From Armatimonadetes bacterium UBA1398 (GTDB lineage Bacteria > Armatimonadota > Zipacnadia > UBA1398), in assembly GCA_002305165.1 (NCBI GenBank), contig DBQI01000022.1, positions 1 through 20,609 on the forward strand: 20,609 bases of DNA, read 5' to 3'. Positions 8,133 through 16,608 of the stretch are shown piece after piece; the stretch's first letter is position 1; each line of letters begins with the position of its first letter. The notes beneath the pieces are model-generated. The model was not told the origin of the DNA. It made no database searches and saw only the letters and a list, made by a program, of their open reading frames with translations. A program made the translations under genes and the position numbers.

Positions 8133-10484
8133 CTACACCACTTGGTAAACGATCTCCACGGCGCCGAGTTGCGCGTCCTGGCCCTTTCCGCATGTCACGC
8201 TGTCCTTGCCTACGCTCAGCCGCACCTTGGGCTTCTTGGCCGTTCCCACGGATTCGACCACCCACTCGACGTCGGGGGAGAGCGTACCGTCGGGAGCAAC
8301 GGAGTTCGGAAACTGGAATCGCCCCTTGCGCTTGCGCATCTTGCTCAGGTTCACGTCCTCCGTCCGTCCGCCGATCCTCAGGTAGAGATGCCCCTTGAGC
8401 AGCGGCGGCCTACTGCGCGACCAGGCCACCAGGACTGCGAGACCCAAAAGCGCCGCCGCGGCCACAGCCGTGAGGGCGTAGCTCGCGCGCACCGCGGTCT
8501 CCACGGACACGGTGACGCTGGCGCCCAGATCACTCTGCGCCTGTATGGAGTCCTCGAGACGGAGACGGCGAACCAGCAGGATCGATGTCCTCACGGGGAT
8601 CTCAACGGCGTCGGCTCCGGCCAAGGGATAACGAATCGTGACACTGACCGACTCGCCGGGCGCCAGGGGGACGCTCGGGGCATCGACGATCGCCCCCTGG
8701 ACGGAGCTGGTGACCGCGATGGTCTGGCCCAGCGTCACGGCGTTGGAGGTGATGGCGAGACGGACCGTCACCTCGTCCGCGGTCACCGTGGAGTCCTGCA
8801 GTGCGGCACTGAAGGGCACGGAGTCGACAACCGTGAAGGAATGCTCCAGCGGGCATGCGTACGGCGCGCGAGCGCCCAGGTCCGCGCTGAGTTCCTCGAT
8901 CCGGTAGTCCCCAGGGTCCAGCAAGCCCAGGTCGCCGCGGTAGATGCCCCCGCTCTCGTCGAGTACTACGCGCTCGATCTCCCCATCGGGCTTCCGGATA
9001 CGCGCGATGATGCCACCAGGGCGAGAGGCATCCAAGACGCGAACGACGCACTCGACGATGTGATGGTTGGCGAACCGATCCAAGGAAGCGCCCGGCTCGG
9101 GCGAGGTTATCTCGAAGGTTACCGGCGCGGCCTCGGCCACCGTGAACGCGGATCGCACCCTGGTGAAGGCCTCCGCGCGCGCCAGAACCCTCAGGGCGTA
9201 CTCGCCCTCGGCGGCCGCAGGCGGAGCGTAGCCGGAGAAGACCCCATCGCCAGCTGTCTCATCCGGGGCCGCGCCGGAGTCCTGCAGGGCGACGGTCACG
9301 GGGCTCGCCCCCGGTGGAGCGGCGTCAACGAGCATCTCGAGGCCGGCGTACAGGGGCGACTCCAGGGACGTGACCCGCGATCCCGTTTCGGCCAGGTATG
9401 CGAACACCGGCAAGCCGCTGCCGACAGGCCAGGTGGAGGCGATGGGCGCCACCTCAAGGGCGAGGTCGGTGACCAACTGAACGGAGATGTCGAGATCACT
9501 GAGGTCCTCGGCGACGACCTTCCACCGACCGGGCTTGGGCTCCTCGATCAGGATGATGTCGTAGGAACCGCCTCCGAGCCATCGGTAGTTGCCGGGGGCG
9601 GACGCCCTATCGAACACCGAGCCATCGGGCTGGGTCACCTGGACCTTGGCGCCCCGTATGGACTTAGTGACCACGAAGATCGCTTCGCTGACCGTAGGGT
9701 CGATGAGGAAGGAGCCACCCTCGACGAGGGCCTGCTGGCCGGGGTTCATCTGAAGGTAGATGGCCTTGAACGTGGGCAGGAGCTCATCGTGAGTGGAGGC
9801 CAGGTAGTACCGCCCCACGCGCCGCCCCTCGAGCGTCCGGCTTGTCGCTTCGGCGATCTCGCGCATCAGCGCACCATCCGCCTGATCCGAGAGCGCGATG
9901 GTGTAGACGGGCCACCCCTTGCTCTTCAACGACGCCGCCGTGCGCCGCAGCTCCTCTGTCTTCGCGCCGTCCTCGGTGGGCGAGCCGGTGTCCATCAGCC
10001 CATCGGTGAGCATGACGACGAACCGGTTCCTCCCGCCCGCCGGGGTCGCGTCGAGGGCCACCTCCGCCGCCGCTAGGGCGTCGGCTAGGTTAGTGTGCTG
10101 CCCTACCGGGGCGATCCGACCTACAGGGCCCGTCAGGGAGCCCCTACCGTCGCGAGGGCCGACCGTCGCGAGGGGGAGAACCGTGCTCGGGGCGGTGTCG
10201 AACTGAATCACCGCAAGCCGGTCATCGGGCTCCAGTAGCTCGGTGAACAGCTGCGCACCCTCACGGCTTAGCCCGAGGGGATCGGTGGTGCGCATGCTCC
10301 CAGAGGAATCCATGAGCACCACGACATCAACAGACGATATGGCCGGGTGGCCCGCAAAGAGGAAGATGAGTCCCACACCGACCGCCACCAGCGGTCGCGC
10401 CTGGTTCAACAGAGCCCACACCCCCGTACCGGGTATGTGTTGCGAATAGCCGGACGATTGCTGTTTCGCCGCCTCGGTCCGCAC
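8133..10484 (-). CDS. VWA-domain membrane-anchored extracytoplasmic protein
   Basis: 783 aa from GTG 10484, the first in-frame start after a stop; AGAGG lies only 2-3 nt upstream, an unusually tight spacing, so a slightly later start is possible. Hydrophobic residues 31-46 form a signal or anchor. The VWA domain follows with a complete metal-binding MIDAS: D59-S-S61-G-S63, T131 and D161 in LTDG. After about residue 250 come beta-rich Ig-like repeats, including an AGDGVFSG motif (411-418) typical of bacterial surface-protein domains. A second membrane helix lies at about 668-689, followed by a roughly 95-residue tail with a basic patch (KMRKRKGR, 715-722). The expected topology is a large external region held by the C-terminal helix, with the tail in the cytoplasm where it could meet the tubulin-like partner (inference). 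It is the first long gene of the leftward operon. Confidence 0.88.
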   Translation of the reverse strand: MRTEAAKQQSSGYSQHIPGTGVWALLNQARPLVAVGVGLIFLFAGHPAISSVDVVVLMDSSGSMRTTDPLGLSREGAQLFTELLEPDDRLAVIQFDTAPSTVLPLATVGPRDGRGSLTGPVGRIAPVGQHTNLADALAAAEVALDATPAGGRNRFVVMLTDGLMDTGSPTEDGAKTEELRRTAASLKSKGWPVYTIALSDQADGALMREIAEATSRTLEGRRVGRYYLASTHDELLPTFKAIYLQMNPGQQALVEGGSFLIDPTVSEAIFVVTKSIRGAKVQVTQPDGSVFDRASAPGNYRWLGGGSYDIILIEEPKPGRWKVVAEDLSDLDISVQLVTDLALEVAPIASTWPVGSGLPVFAYLAETGSRVTSLESPLYAGLEMLVDAAPPGASPVTVALQDSGAAPDETAGDGVFSGYAPPAAAEGEYALRVLARAEAFTRVRSAFTVAEAAPVTFEITSPEPGASLDRFANHHIVECVVRVLDASRPGGIIARIRKPDGEIERVVLDESGGIYRGDLGLLDPGDYRIEELSADLGARAPYACPLEHSFTVVDSVPFSAALQDSTVTADEVTVRLAITSNAVTLGQTIAVTSSVQGAIVDAPSVPLAPGESVSVTIRYPLAGADAVEIPVRTSILLVRRLRLEDSIQAQSDLGASVTVSVETAVRASYALTAVAAAALLGLAVLVAWSRSRPPLLKGHLYLRIGGRTEDVNLSKMRKRKGRFQFPNSVAPDGTLSPDVEWVVESVGTAKKPKVRLSVGKDSVTCGKGQDAQLGAVEIVYQVV

Positions 10485-10604
10485 TACCTCTCAGCTTGCG
10501 CGCCCTATCAGAATCATCGTTGCCACCCGGGGTCTCCGTGCCTCCCCACGTGCCACCTTCCGCGGAATCCGCGTCTCCTATCTCATCCGCGCCGCCGTCG
10601 AGTT

Positions 10605-10837
10605 CTACCGGCTGCTGTTCAGATGAGCTTGGGCCAGCAGCGCGGCGAGCCGTTCGGGCACCAAGGCGTCGAGGGTGTCCTTGTGCGTCTTCGGCGGGAG
10701 TTCCGAGAGAGAGCGAGCACCGTGCCGAGGCAAGCCCGGGCCCCGCAGAAGAGCATGACCACGCCGCGCCACGCGAGACGCAGAGCCCGGCCGAGCACAC
10801 GCCACACTATCGATATGGAACGCTCTTGGGGGTTCAT
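10605..10837 (-). pseudogene. Frameshifted small membrane protein ORF, about 76 aa when restored
   Basis: From ATG 10837 (GGAG 8 nt upstream) one frame encodes a short basic start and a long hydrophobic stretch (about residues 8-43, containing WRGVVMLFCGARACLGTVLA). It then runs into an Arg-rich, improbable tail. One frame over, the same DNA gives PPKTHKDTLDALVPERLAAL with strongly GC-rich third positions and stops at 10605. The switch falls on a CT dinucleotide run (GAGAGAGAG at 10705-10713 on the plus strand). Removing one CT unit fuses the two halves into one 76-aa protein with a membrane segment and a helical tail. It may be a decayed gene, a slippage-variable gene or a sequencing error; function unknown. 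It would be the first gene of the VWA/tubulin operon. The alternative is that this is simply intergenic DNA. Confidence 0.4.
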
Positions 10838-10986
10838 CCCACCCACTCCATTCCTCGCCCAGATCGGCCACATCACCGCCCTCTGGGCGCATCCCGTCAA
10901 GCCCGGGGAGGCGTCGCGCACACGAGGACGGGGCCTGGTTCCGGAATGTGTGGCATAGGGGAGGTATGCGGGCGTCGAGGGGGAAG

Positions 10987-10992
10987 TATAAT
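10987..10992 (+). promoter_or_regulatory. -10 box (TATAAT) of the cas operon
   Basis: A perfect TATAAT stands in otherwise GC-rich DNA 19 nt before the chosen cas6 GTG. Transcription would start near 10999-11000, leaving a leader of only about 12 nt. I see no good -35 at 17-18 nt upstream, so an activator may be needed or the match may be chance. The site argues against cas6 starts upstream of it. Confidence 0.5.
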
Positions 10993-11011
10993 ACTCATCG
11001 CGCCGCCGGGG

Positions 11012-11950
11012 GTGAGTGGGACGCGGCTGAAGGTCAACCAGTACAGGCTCCTGCTGCACGCGACGGGACCGGGGCGCCTGCCGAATCTGGTGGGGCCGCC
11101 CCTTCGCGGCGGCTTCGGTAAGGCCCTCAAGGACGGCTGTTGCCCGTTCACCGACCCAGTCTGCCCGCAGTGTCTCCAGGCCCGCGAGTGCGCCTATGGC
11201 TACTTGTTCGACAGCGCCGTCACGGACGCCGACCGCGTGCTGCGGCGGTACCCCCACACGCCCCATCCCTTCGTGTTCGACACGCCGGCGGCGCCCGCAC
11301 CTGACTCTAGTGGCAGAGACCGGCTGGCGGTGGGCCTCTCCCTGGTGGCCGCTGCCAATGAGTATCTCCCGACCGTGCTCGCGGCTCTGGAGCGGCTGGG
11401 GTCGTACGGCCTGGGCGGCGATCGGGCGGGCTTCGAGATCACCGCCGTGGAGACGCCGAAGGAGACCCTCTGGCGCCGGGGCGACCCGCCCCTAAGGGCG
11501 GCGCCGGAGGCGGAGGTGTGGACCGTTCGGCCGCTGAGACGGGGGCCTGTCGCGCTGCGGGTCACGAGCCTGACGCCCCTGAGGCTCCAGGTGGATGGGG
11601 GTGTCGCCCGCTCCGTCACGGCCCGGGACCTTCTGTCGGCCTCCCTGCGCCGGCTGGAGCTGCTGTGCCGCGTGCATGGGCGGGATGAGGACTGGGATCT
11701 GGATGCCGCGGAGCTGGTGCGGGAGGCGACGGATTCGGAGATCACGACGGTGCAGGAGGAATGGAGGGATCAGGATCGGTACAGCCGCCGCCAGGGCCGC
11801 TCGATGCCACTGGGGGGGCTCATGGGGGAGTGGCTGCTGAGTGGGCCGGTGACACGGCTCGCCCCCATTCTGGCTGCGGCGGGCACGCTGCATGTCGGCA
11901 AGAGCACCGCCTTCGGGCTGGGCCAATTCCGGTGCGAAGCGGTGAGGTAA
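11012..11950 (+). CDS. cas6: CRISPR pre-crRNA endoribonuclease Cas6
   Basis: 312 aa from GTG 11012. The frame stays open far upstream, but only from here does it read like a RAMP protein (LKVNQYRLLLHA, then LPNLVGPPLRGGFGKAL), and a TATAAT box lies just before. The nearest ATG in frame (10946) lies upstream of that box. A cysteine cluster C43-C44-C51-C54-C60 followed by YGYLFD and PHTPHPFVF matches the N-terminal part of the Cas6 family PF10040. The C-terminal glycine loop GKSTAFGLGQF (297-307) is the RAMP signature. It should cut the array transcript within each repeat to leave the AUUGAGAC handle. I cannot assign the catalytic residues. It opens the rightward operon, 29 nt before cmr1. No Shine-Dalgarno is obvious; the message may be almost leaderless. 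Confidence 0.88.
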   Translation: MSGTRLKVNQYRLLLHATGPGRLPNLVGPPLRGGFGKALKDGCCPFTDPVCPQCLQARECAYGYLFDSAVTDADRVLRRYPHTPHPFVFDTPAAPAPDSSGRDRLAVGLSLVAAANEYLPTVLAALERLGSYGLGGDRAGFEITAVETPKETLWRRGDPPLRAAPEAEVWTVRPLRRGPVALRVTSLTPLRLQVDGGVARSVTARDLLSASLRRLELLCRVHGRDEDWDLDAAELVREATDSEITTVQEEWRDQDRYSRRQGRSMPLGGLMGEWLLSGPVTRLAPILAAAGTLHVGKSTAFGLGQFRCEAVR

Positions 11951-11979
11951 GCGTTCAGGAGAGAGGGGAAGGTGAGGCC

Positions 11980-12936
11980 ATGGCGGCGGACGAGACGCTC
12001 AGACCGCCAGACTTGTCCGTATTCAGCGTAGGGCACGACGACCGGCTCCTAGCCAAGCACCACTTCCAGGTGATCACGCCAATCTTCGGGGGGAGCGCCG
12101 CAGCGGGCAAGAGCCTCCTGGAACGCCCGATCCGGGAGATGGAGGTCCGTGGGATGCTCCGACTCTGGTGGCGGTGCCTCAAGGCCCCGGCGTTCCCGAA
12201 CTCGGCCGCGATGTTCGCCGAGGAGACGAAGCTCTTCGGCAGCACGGAGACCCCGTCGCCCTTCGATGTGCTGGTGAGGCTCGATAGCCGGCCAGCGGAC
12301 TTTCCTGTCAAAGTCGGACCGATGGACCCCATCCACTACGGCATCTACCCCTTCTGTCAGACCAAGGAGCGTGGAGTCAGGCCGGGCCTGGAGTTCACCG
12401 TGGAGCTTCGGGGGCGGCAGGCTGAACCAGACCAGGAGGTCATTCAGGCCCTGCGCACGTGGTCGCTGCTGGGGGGGTACGGCTGCCGCTCGCGCCGCGG
12501 GTGTGGCTCTCTCATGCTGCGCGAGCACCCCGCGACCCTCGATGAGGTCCGGGGCTATGTGCAGAAGGGAGTGGCGCGAGACACCACGGTGTTGAGCGGA
12601 GCGCTGGCACTGCTTGGACCGTCCTTCGATGACGCGATGAAGGCGTGGTCGGCAGCGCTCGCCGCCTACCGTGACTTCCGCAAGGGCGAGGATCCCGACG
12701 GCACCTACGCGAGGGATATGAAGCAGGCGGCGAAGCGCCTGCTGAACCCGTCCTCCGGTGACCGAATGACCTCACCTGTGATCACCAAGCCCCTGCCGGT
12801 GGGCGGCTCGTTCCGCTCGATGCTCCTCGTTATGAACAGCCCTCATAGCCGGCGATACGGGGATGACGTCGAGGTTCTGAGGGACGTCCTCAAGGAGCGG
12901 TGGAGGCAGGAACTCAAGGCGGTGATCCTCCCATGA
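11980..12936 (+). CDS. cmr1: Type III-B RAMP protein Cmr1
   Basis: 318 aa; ATG 11980 follows AAGGTGAGG. The RAMP fold is marked by VITPIFGG (31-38) and VRGMLRLWWR (56-65), the classic Cmr1 pair, and by the glycine loop LLGGYGCRSRRGCGSL (163-178). Cmr1 sits at the 3' end of the crRNA in the Cmr complex and helps bind target RNA; it is not the slicing subunit. The stop overlaps the cas10 start as ATGA. Confidence 0.93.
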   Translation: MAADETLRPPDLSVFSVGHDDRLLAKHHFQVITPIFGGSAAAGKSLLERPIREMEVRGMLRLWWRCLKAPAFPNSAAMFAEETKLFGSTETPSPFDVLVRLDSRPADFPVKVGPMDPIHYGIYPFCQTKERGVRPGLEFTVELRGRQAEPDQEVIQALRTWSLLGGYGCRSRRGCGSLMLREHPATLDEVRGYVQKGVARDTTVLSGALALLGPSFDDAMKAWSAALAAYRDFRKGEDPDGTYARDMKQAAKRLLNPSSGDRMTSPVITKPLPVGGSFRSMLLVMNSPHSRRYGDDVEVLRDVLKERWRQELKAVILP

Positions 12937-14582
12937 GCCACCTCCTGGCCATCTCCATCGGCCCGGTGCAGGACTTCATCGCGGCGGCGCGCAAGACCCG
13001 CGACCTGCTCAACGGGTCAGAGCTACTCAGCACGATCGCTACGGTCATCGCCCAGGCCCTCGGGGGCTGCGGGGAACTCGTTTTCCCCGCGTCTGGGGCG
13101 GGGTCGGCGCCCAACAAGATCGTCTGCCTCGTCGAGGGCGATCCCGCCGAGGCGGCGTCGAAGGCGCACGCGGCGGCGCAAGCGGCCTTCGATAAGGCCG
13201 TGAAGCAAGTCAACGAAGCTAGCGTCGCGGACTGCTTCGATCGTGAGACCCTCCGAGCCCAATGCGAGGAGTTCCTGGAGTTCTACGCCGCGTGGGTTCC
13301 TGTCGGGCCCGAGGGGTACGCCGCGGCGAGGGAGCGCTGCGAGGCGCTCCTCGCCGGCCGCAAGGGCCTCCGTGACTTCGCCCAGCCGACGTGGGCGAAA
13401 GGCCGTCCCAAGAGCTCCCTGGATGGGGGGCGCGATACGGTCATCGCGGAGGACGCGACCGATGAACAACTAGGCCGGCTGAGCATCAAGAGGACCGAGC
13501 AGCTCGACGGCGTCTCCGTCGTGAAACGGCTTCTCGACAAGGGCGAGGCGCGCTTCCCCTCGGTGGTGCGGGTCGCGGCCGACCCCTTCTGGCGAAGCCT
13601 CCCTCCGGAACGGCTCGAGGCGGTCCGCGCCTTCGCGGGAGATCACCAGGCCGGCGACCTGATCCAGCGTCTCAAGGGCGACGCCGCTGCTCTCTATTCG
13701 GATTTCCCCTGGGATATCGATCCCAGCCTCTGGCACGAGGGAGGGGAGGCTCCTTGCGATCTCGTAAAGGGCTTTCGGTGCGCAGTTGACCAAGGCCAGC
13801 CGGGGCCGTACTACACCATCCTCGCTGCCGATGGCGATCGCATGGGTCAGGCCTTGTCCCGGCTCACCAGCAAGGAAGCCCACCAGCGGTTCTCGGCGCA
13901 ACTTGCGGAGTTCGCCGGGCGCGTGCGGAAGATCGTGACGGAGCAGCGCGGAGCCCTCGTGTACGCGGGGGGCGATGATGTCCTCGCCTTCCTGCCCATG
14001 GACAAGGCGCTGCGGTGCGCCCGCGAGCTTCGGGAGGCCTTCGACAAGGTCGCAGAAGGCCTGGGCCTGGACGAGACGCCCACCCTCAGCGTGGGCATCG
14101 CCATCGTGCACATCCACGAGAATCTCCGCACGGCGCTGGAGTTCGCGCGCAGCGCCGAGAGGGCGGCCAAGAACGGCGGCCGCAACGCACTGGCGATCGC
14201 GCGGCACACGCGCGGCATGGGCCCCGACGCCCCAACGGTGGTGCGCTCGTGGACGAACCAGCCCGTCGAGAGCTACGAGCAGTACGGCGAGTGGATCAGG
14301 GACGGGATCCTGCCCTCAGGCTTCGCCTACGAGATCCGGGCGCTCGCTAGGGAGCTGGACGGCATCGATCTCAGGGGCCTGGCGGGCCTGGCAGGGGGCG
14401 AGTTCGAGCGGATCCTCAAGCGAAAGCAAGTGCCCAAGGAGCGGATCGCGGACGTCATGCAGCGCCTGCTCGCTGACTTGGCGGCCCTCGGGGGCGCGAG
14501 CCCCGTATCGCTGCGAGCCCTCTCCGACAGCCTCATCATCGCCAAGCACCTGGCGCCGGCCAAAGGAGGTGGGCTCCGATGA
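12933..14582 (+). CDS. cas10: Cas10/Cmr2, GGDD cyclase without HD domain
   Basis: 549 aa; ATG 12933 overlaps the cmr1 stop (ATGA). It starts directly at the Cmr2 N-terminal palm-like domain (IGPVQDFIAAARKTRDL, 9-25). Full Cmr2 proteins usually carry an HD nuclease domain in front of this and are longer (Pyrococcus Cmr2 is near 870 aa); here there is no room for it. The cyclase palm is intact: ILAADGDRMG (296-305) and YAGGDDVLAF (344-353), with GGDD at 346-349. It should make cyclic oligoadenylate from ATP when target RNA is bound. I see no CxxC zinc-finger pair anywhere in the protein. The expected result is a signalling Cas10 that lacks its own DNase, which raises the weight of the CARF effector downstream. 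Confidence 0.95.
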   Translation: MSHLLAISIGPVQDFIAAARKTRDLLNGSELLSTIATVIAQALGGCGELVFPASGAGSAPNKIVCLVEGDPAEAASKAHAAAQAAFDKAVKQVNEASVADCFDRETLRAQCEEFLEFYAAWVPVGPEGYAAARERCEALLAGRKGLRDFAQPTWAKGRPKSSLDGGRDTVIAEDATDEQLGRLSIKRTEQLDGVSVVKRLLDKGEARFPSVVRVAADPFWRSLPPERLEAVRAFAGDHQAGDLIQRLKGDAAALYSDFPWDIDPSLWHEGGEAPCDLVKGFRCAVDQGQPGPYYTILAADGDRMGQALSRLTSKEAHQRFSAQLAEFAGRVRKIVTEQRGALVYAGGDDVLAFLPMDKALRCARELREAFDKVAEGLGLDETPTLSVGIAIVHIHENLRTALEFARSAERAAKNGGRNALAIARHTRGMGPDAPTVVRSWTNQPVESYEQYGEWIRDGILPSGFAYEIRALARELDGIDLRGLAGLAGGEFERILKRKQVPKERIADVMQRLLADLAALGGASPVSLRALSDSLIIAKHLAPAKGGGLR

Positions 14583-15739
14583 TTGACATCATCCTGCAAC
14601 CCAGGGAGCCGGTCCTCGTTCGGGACGGCAGGCCCTTCGGGGTGGAGCCGGGGGGGTACGCCCGCACCCTCGCGTGGCCATTCCCCCAGACGGTGGCGGG
14701 CGCGATGCGCGCCTGGCTGGGCGACTCCCTCGGCTGGGACTGGTCGGGCGATGGCCCCGACCGGGCGCTCCGGGTGGCCGTCCATGGGCCGCTGCTGGCT
14801 ATTCGGCGGGGCTCCACGTGGCAGGCGCTGTTCCCGCGTCCCCTCGACGCCCTGGCGCCCGAGTTGAAGGAGGGCGAGCCTATCGTGCCTCTGCGCCTGC
14901 GGCCCCGGGCCGCGGGTTCGGGCGGCTGCCTGTGGCCCGATGGCGCGGAGCTGCTCCCCTTGGCGCCGCCCGAGGGCGCCGCGATCGACGCCAAGGTCCC
15001 CCTCGGGCCCTACTGGTCTGCCGAGAAGCTCGCGGCGTGGCTATCGGCCGAGGATGTGACGCTGACCAGGGAGGAGGTGCGGGATCCTCTCGCGCGGGAG
15101 GGCCGCGTGCATGTGGCGGTCGACCCCACGACCGGGACCGCGACGGAGGGCGCCCTCTACTCGACCGAGGGCCTGGCCTTCTCCGCCGATCAGGCGATCC
15201 TCTGCCGCCTCTGCCCGGACGGCGAGCCTTTGGAGGGCATGCCCGACACCGGCGTCGTGACCCTGGGAGGCGAGCGGCGGATCTCCCTCGTCCGAACGGG
15301 GACGGGGCTGTGGCCCACCTGCCCCGAGGGGCTGGCGGCCCGGGCTGCGGGGGCTCGGCGCCTCACCCTCACCCTGGCGACTCCCGCGATCTTCTCGGGC
15401 GGATGGAAGCCGGGGTGGCTCGACACGGACCTCACCGGCGCCCCGCCCGGCCTGCCGGGGGTGCGCCTCAAGCTCGTCTCCGCGGCCGTGGGGCGCTTCT
15501 CCGCCGTCAGCGGCTGGCGGTACGATGGCCGCAAGAAGCGCCGAGGCCCCAAGCCGGTGCGCCGAGTGGCGCCGGCGGGAAGCGTCTACTTCTTCCGTGT
15601 GGAGGATGGCGAACTGACCGAGGACACGATCCGTCGGCTGTGGCTCGCGCCCCTGTCCGACGAACCGTCTGACCGCAAGGATGGCTATGGCCTCGCCCAA
15701 CCCGGGGTCTGGACCGACAGTGAAGGAGGAAACACCTAG
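14579..15739 (+). CDS. cmr3: Type III-B RAMP protein Cmr3
   Basis: 386 aa; ATG 14579 overlaps the cas10 stop (ATGA) and is preceded by AAAGGAGGTGGG. Cmr3 marks are PVLVRDGRPFG (11-21) and the conserved block HVAVDPTTGTATEGALYSTE (178-197). Cmr3 binds the 5' handle of the crRNA and pairs with Cas10 at the foot of the complex. Length is normal for the family. Confidence 0.94.
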   Translation: MIDIILQPREPVLVRDGRPFGVEPGGYARTLAWPFPQTVAGAMRAWLGDSLGWDWSGDGPDRALRVAVHGPLLAIRRGSTWQALFPRPLDALAPELKEGEPIVPLRLRPRAAGSGGCLWPDGAELLPLAPPEGAAIDAKVPLGPYWSAEKLAAWLSAEDVTLTREEVRDPLAREGRVHVAVDPTTGTATEGALYSTEGLAFSADQAILCRLCPDGEPLEGMPDTGVVTLGGERRISLVRTGTGLWPTCPEGLAARAAGARRLTLTLATPAIFSGGWKPGWLDTDLTGAPPGLPGVRLKLVSAAVGRFSAVSGWRYDGRKKRRGPKPVRRVAPAGSVYFFRVEDGELTEDTIRRLWLAPLSDEPSDRKDGYGLAQPGVWTDSEGGNT

Positions 15740-16608
15740 TGAAAGCCCAGATGGCTTACATCCAAGCGCTCTCACCCATCCACGCCGGCACGGGCCAGGC
15801 CGTGAGCGTCATCGACCTGCCCATCAGCCGCGAGAAGACGACTGGCTGGCCGAACGTCCCTGGCTCCAGCATCAAGGGCGTCATGCGCGACCGGTGCCGC
15901 GGCCTGAACGGCGAGTGCAGCGAGGGGCTCCTCGACCTGGCCTTCGGGCCCGACACGGAGCACTCGAGCGACAACGCGGGCGAGATCATCTTCGGGGATG
16001 CCCAACTACTGCTGCTCCCCGTGCGGAGCTTCTTCGGCGCCTTCGCCCGGGCCACGTGCCCCCTCGCCCTCCGCCGCCTGCGGCGCGACCACAAGGCCCT
16101 CGGTCTCGCGTGCGAAGTCCCGACGCCCGCCGTGGCGGCCGGCGAGTGCCTGCTGGGCGCGGAGGGAAGCGTCCTCGCCCACGATGGGAGGGTCTACCTG
16201 GAGGACCTGGACTTCGGGGCCGACAGCAATCCCGAGTCGCTAGCCGTGGCGGAGAAGCTCGCCACGGCCCTGGCGCCCGAGGGGCAGCGCGAGGACTTCA
16301 TGAAGCGGCTCCTGATCCTCGATGACGACTCCTTCACCTACCTCACGGAGACAGCGGTCGCCGTCGCGGCGCGGATCCGACTCAAGGAGGACACCAAGAC
16401 GGTCGACCAAGGCGGCCTGTGGTACGAGGAGTCCCTGCCGTCGGAGGCGGTCCTCTACTCACCGTGGATCGTGACGCCGCGCAAGGCGGAGGAGGACAAG
16501 CTCATCAATCTGCTCGGCTGCCTCGCTCAAGGCATCGTGCAGATCGGCGGGAACGCGACGGTGGGCCGAGGACTCTGCCGGATCGCCCTCTCGGGGGGGG
16601 TGGCGTGA
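15739..16608 (+). CDS. cmr4: Type III-B backbone RNase Cmr4
   Basis: 289 aa from GTG 15739, which overlaps the cmr3 stop by one base (TAGTG) and has AAGGAGG 9 nt upstream; the ATG at 15751 lies too far from it. With the GTG start the aspartate in SVIDLPISRE falls at residue 26, the position of the catalytic Asp of Cmr4 in Pyrococcus. RAMP motifs are HAGTGQ (15-20), PGSSIKG (41-47) and the glycine-rich GGNATVGRG (270-278). Several copies form the backbone of the complex and cut target RNA every 6 nt; slicing activity is expected here. Confidence 0.95.
   Translation: MKAQMAYIQALSPIHAGTGQAVSVIDLPISREKTTGWPNVPGSSIKGVMRDRCRGLNGECSEGLLDLAFGPDTEHSSDNAGEIIFGDAQLLLLPVRSFFGAFARATCPLALRRLRRDHKALGLACEVPTPAVAAGECLLGAEGSVLAHDGRVYLEDLDFGADSNPESLAVAEKLATALAPEGQREDFMKRLLILDDDSFTYLTETAVAVAARIRLKEDTKTVDQGGLWYEESLPSEAVLYSPWIVTPRKAEEDKLINLLGCLAQGIVQIGGNATVGRGLCRIALSGGVA

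Larger units (their letters stand above)
10485..11011. other. Divergent control region between the two operons
   Basis: 527 nt lie between the starts of the VWA gene (minus) and cas6 (plus). Contents I can support: a frameshifted small membrane ORF on the minus strand (10605-10837) and a TATAAT box facing cas6 (10987-10992). The 120 nt between the small ORF's stop and the VWA start show no clear gene or promoter. Long plus-strand reading frames across the region are in frame with cas6 but have no homologous-looking N-terminus, so I treat them as non-coding. Confidence 0.6.

Noticed and set aside
8142..10076. 644-codon open frame on the plus strand, opposite the VWA gene
   Set aside because: It is the mirror of a GC-rich coding frame: Arg/Gly/His/Asp-rich, no domain or membrane pattern, while the minus strand has a full VWA MIDAS and two membrane segments.
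10895..10900. TTGACG on the minus strand as a -35 box for the VWA operon
   Set aside because: No acceptable -10 at the right distance before the small ORF or the VWA gene.
10496..11011. Upstream extension of the cas6 frame by about 172 codons
   Set aside because: The extension is Ser/Pro/Arg-rich with no relation to Cas6, crosses the TATAAT box, and overlaps the minus-strand small ORF.
14674..15672. 332-codon overlapping frame inside cmr3
   Set aside because: Low-complexity Gly/Arg/Ala-rich translation; cmr3 in the other frame has conserved family motifs.
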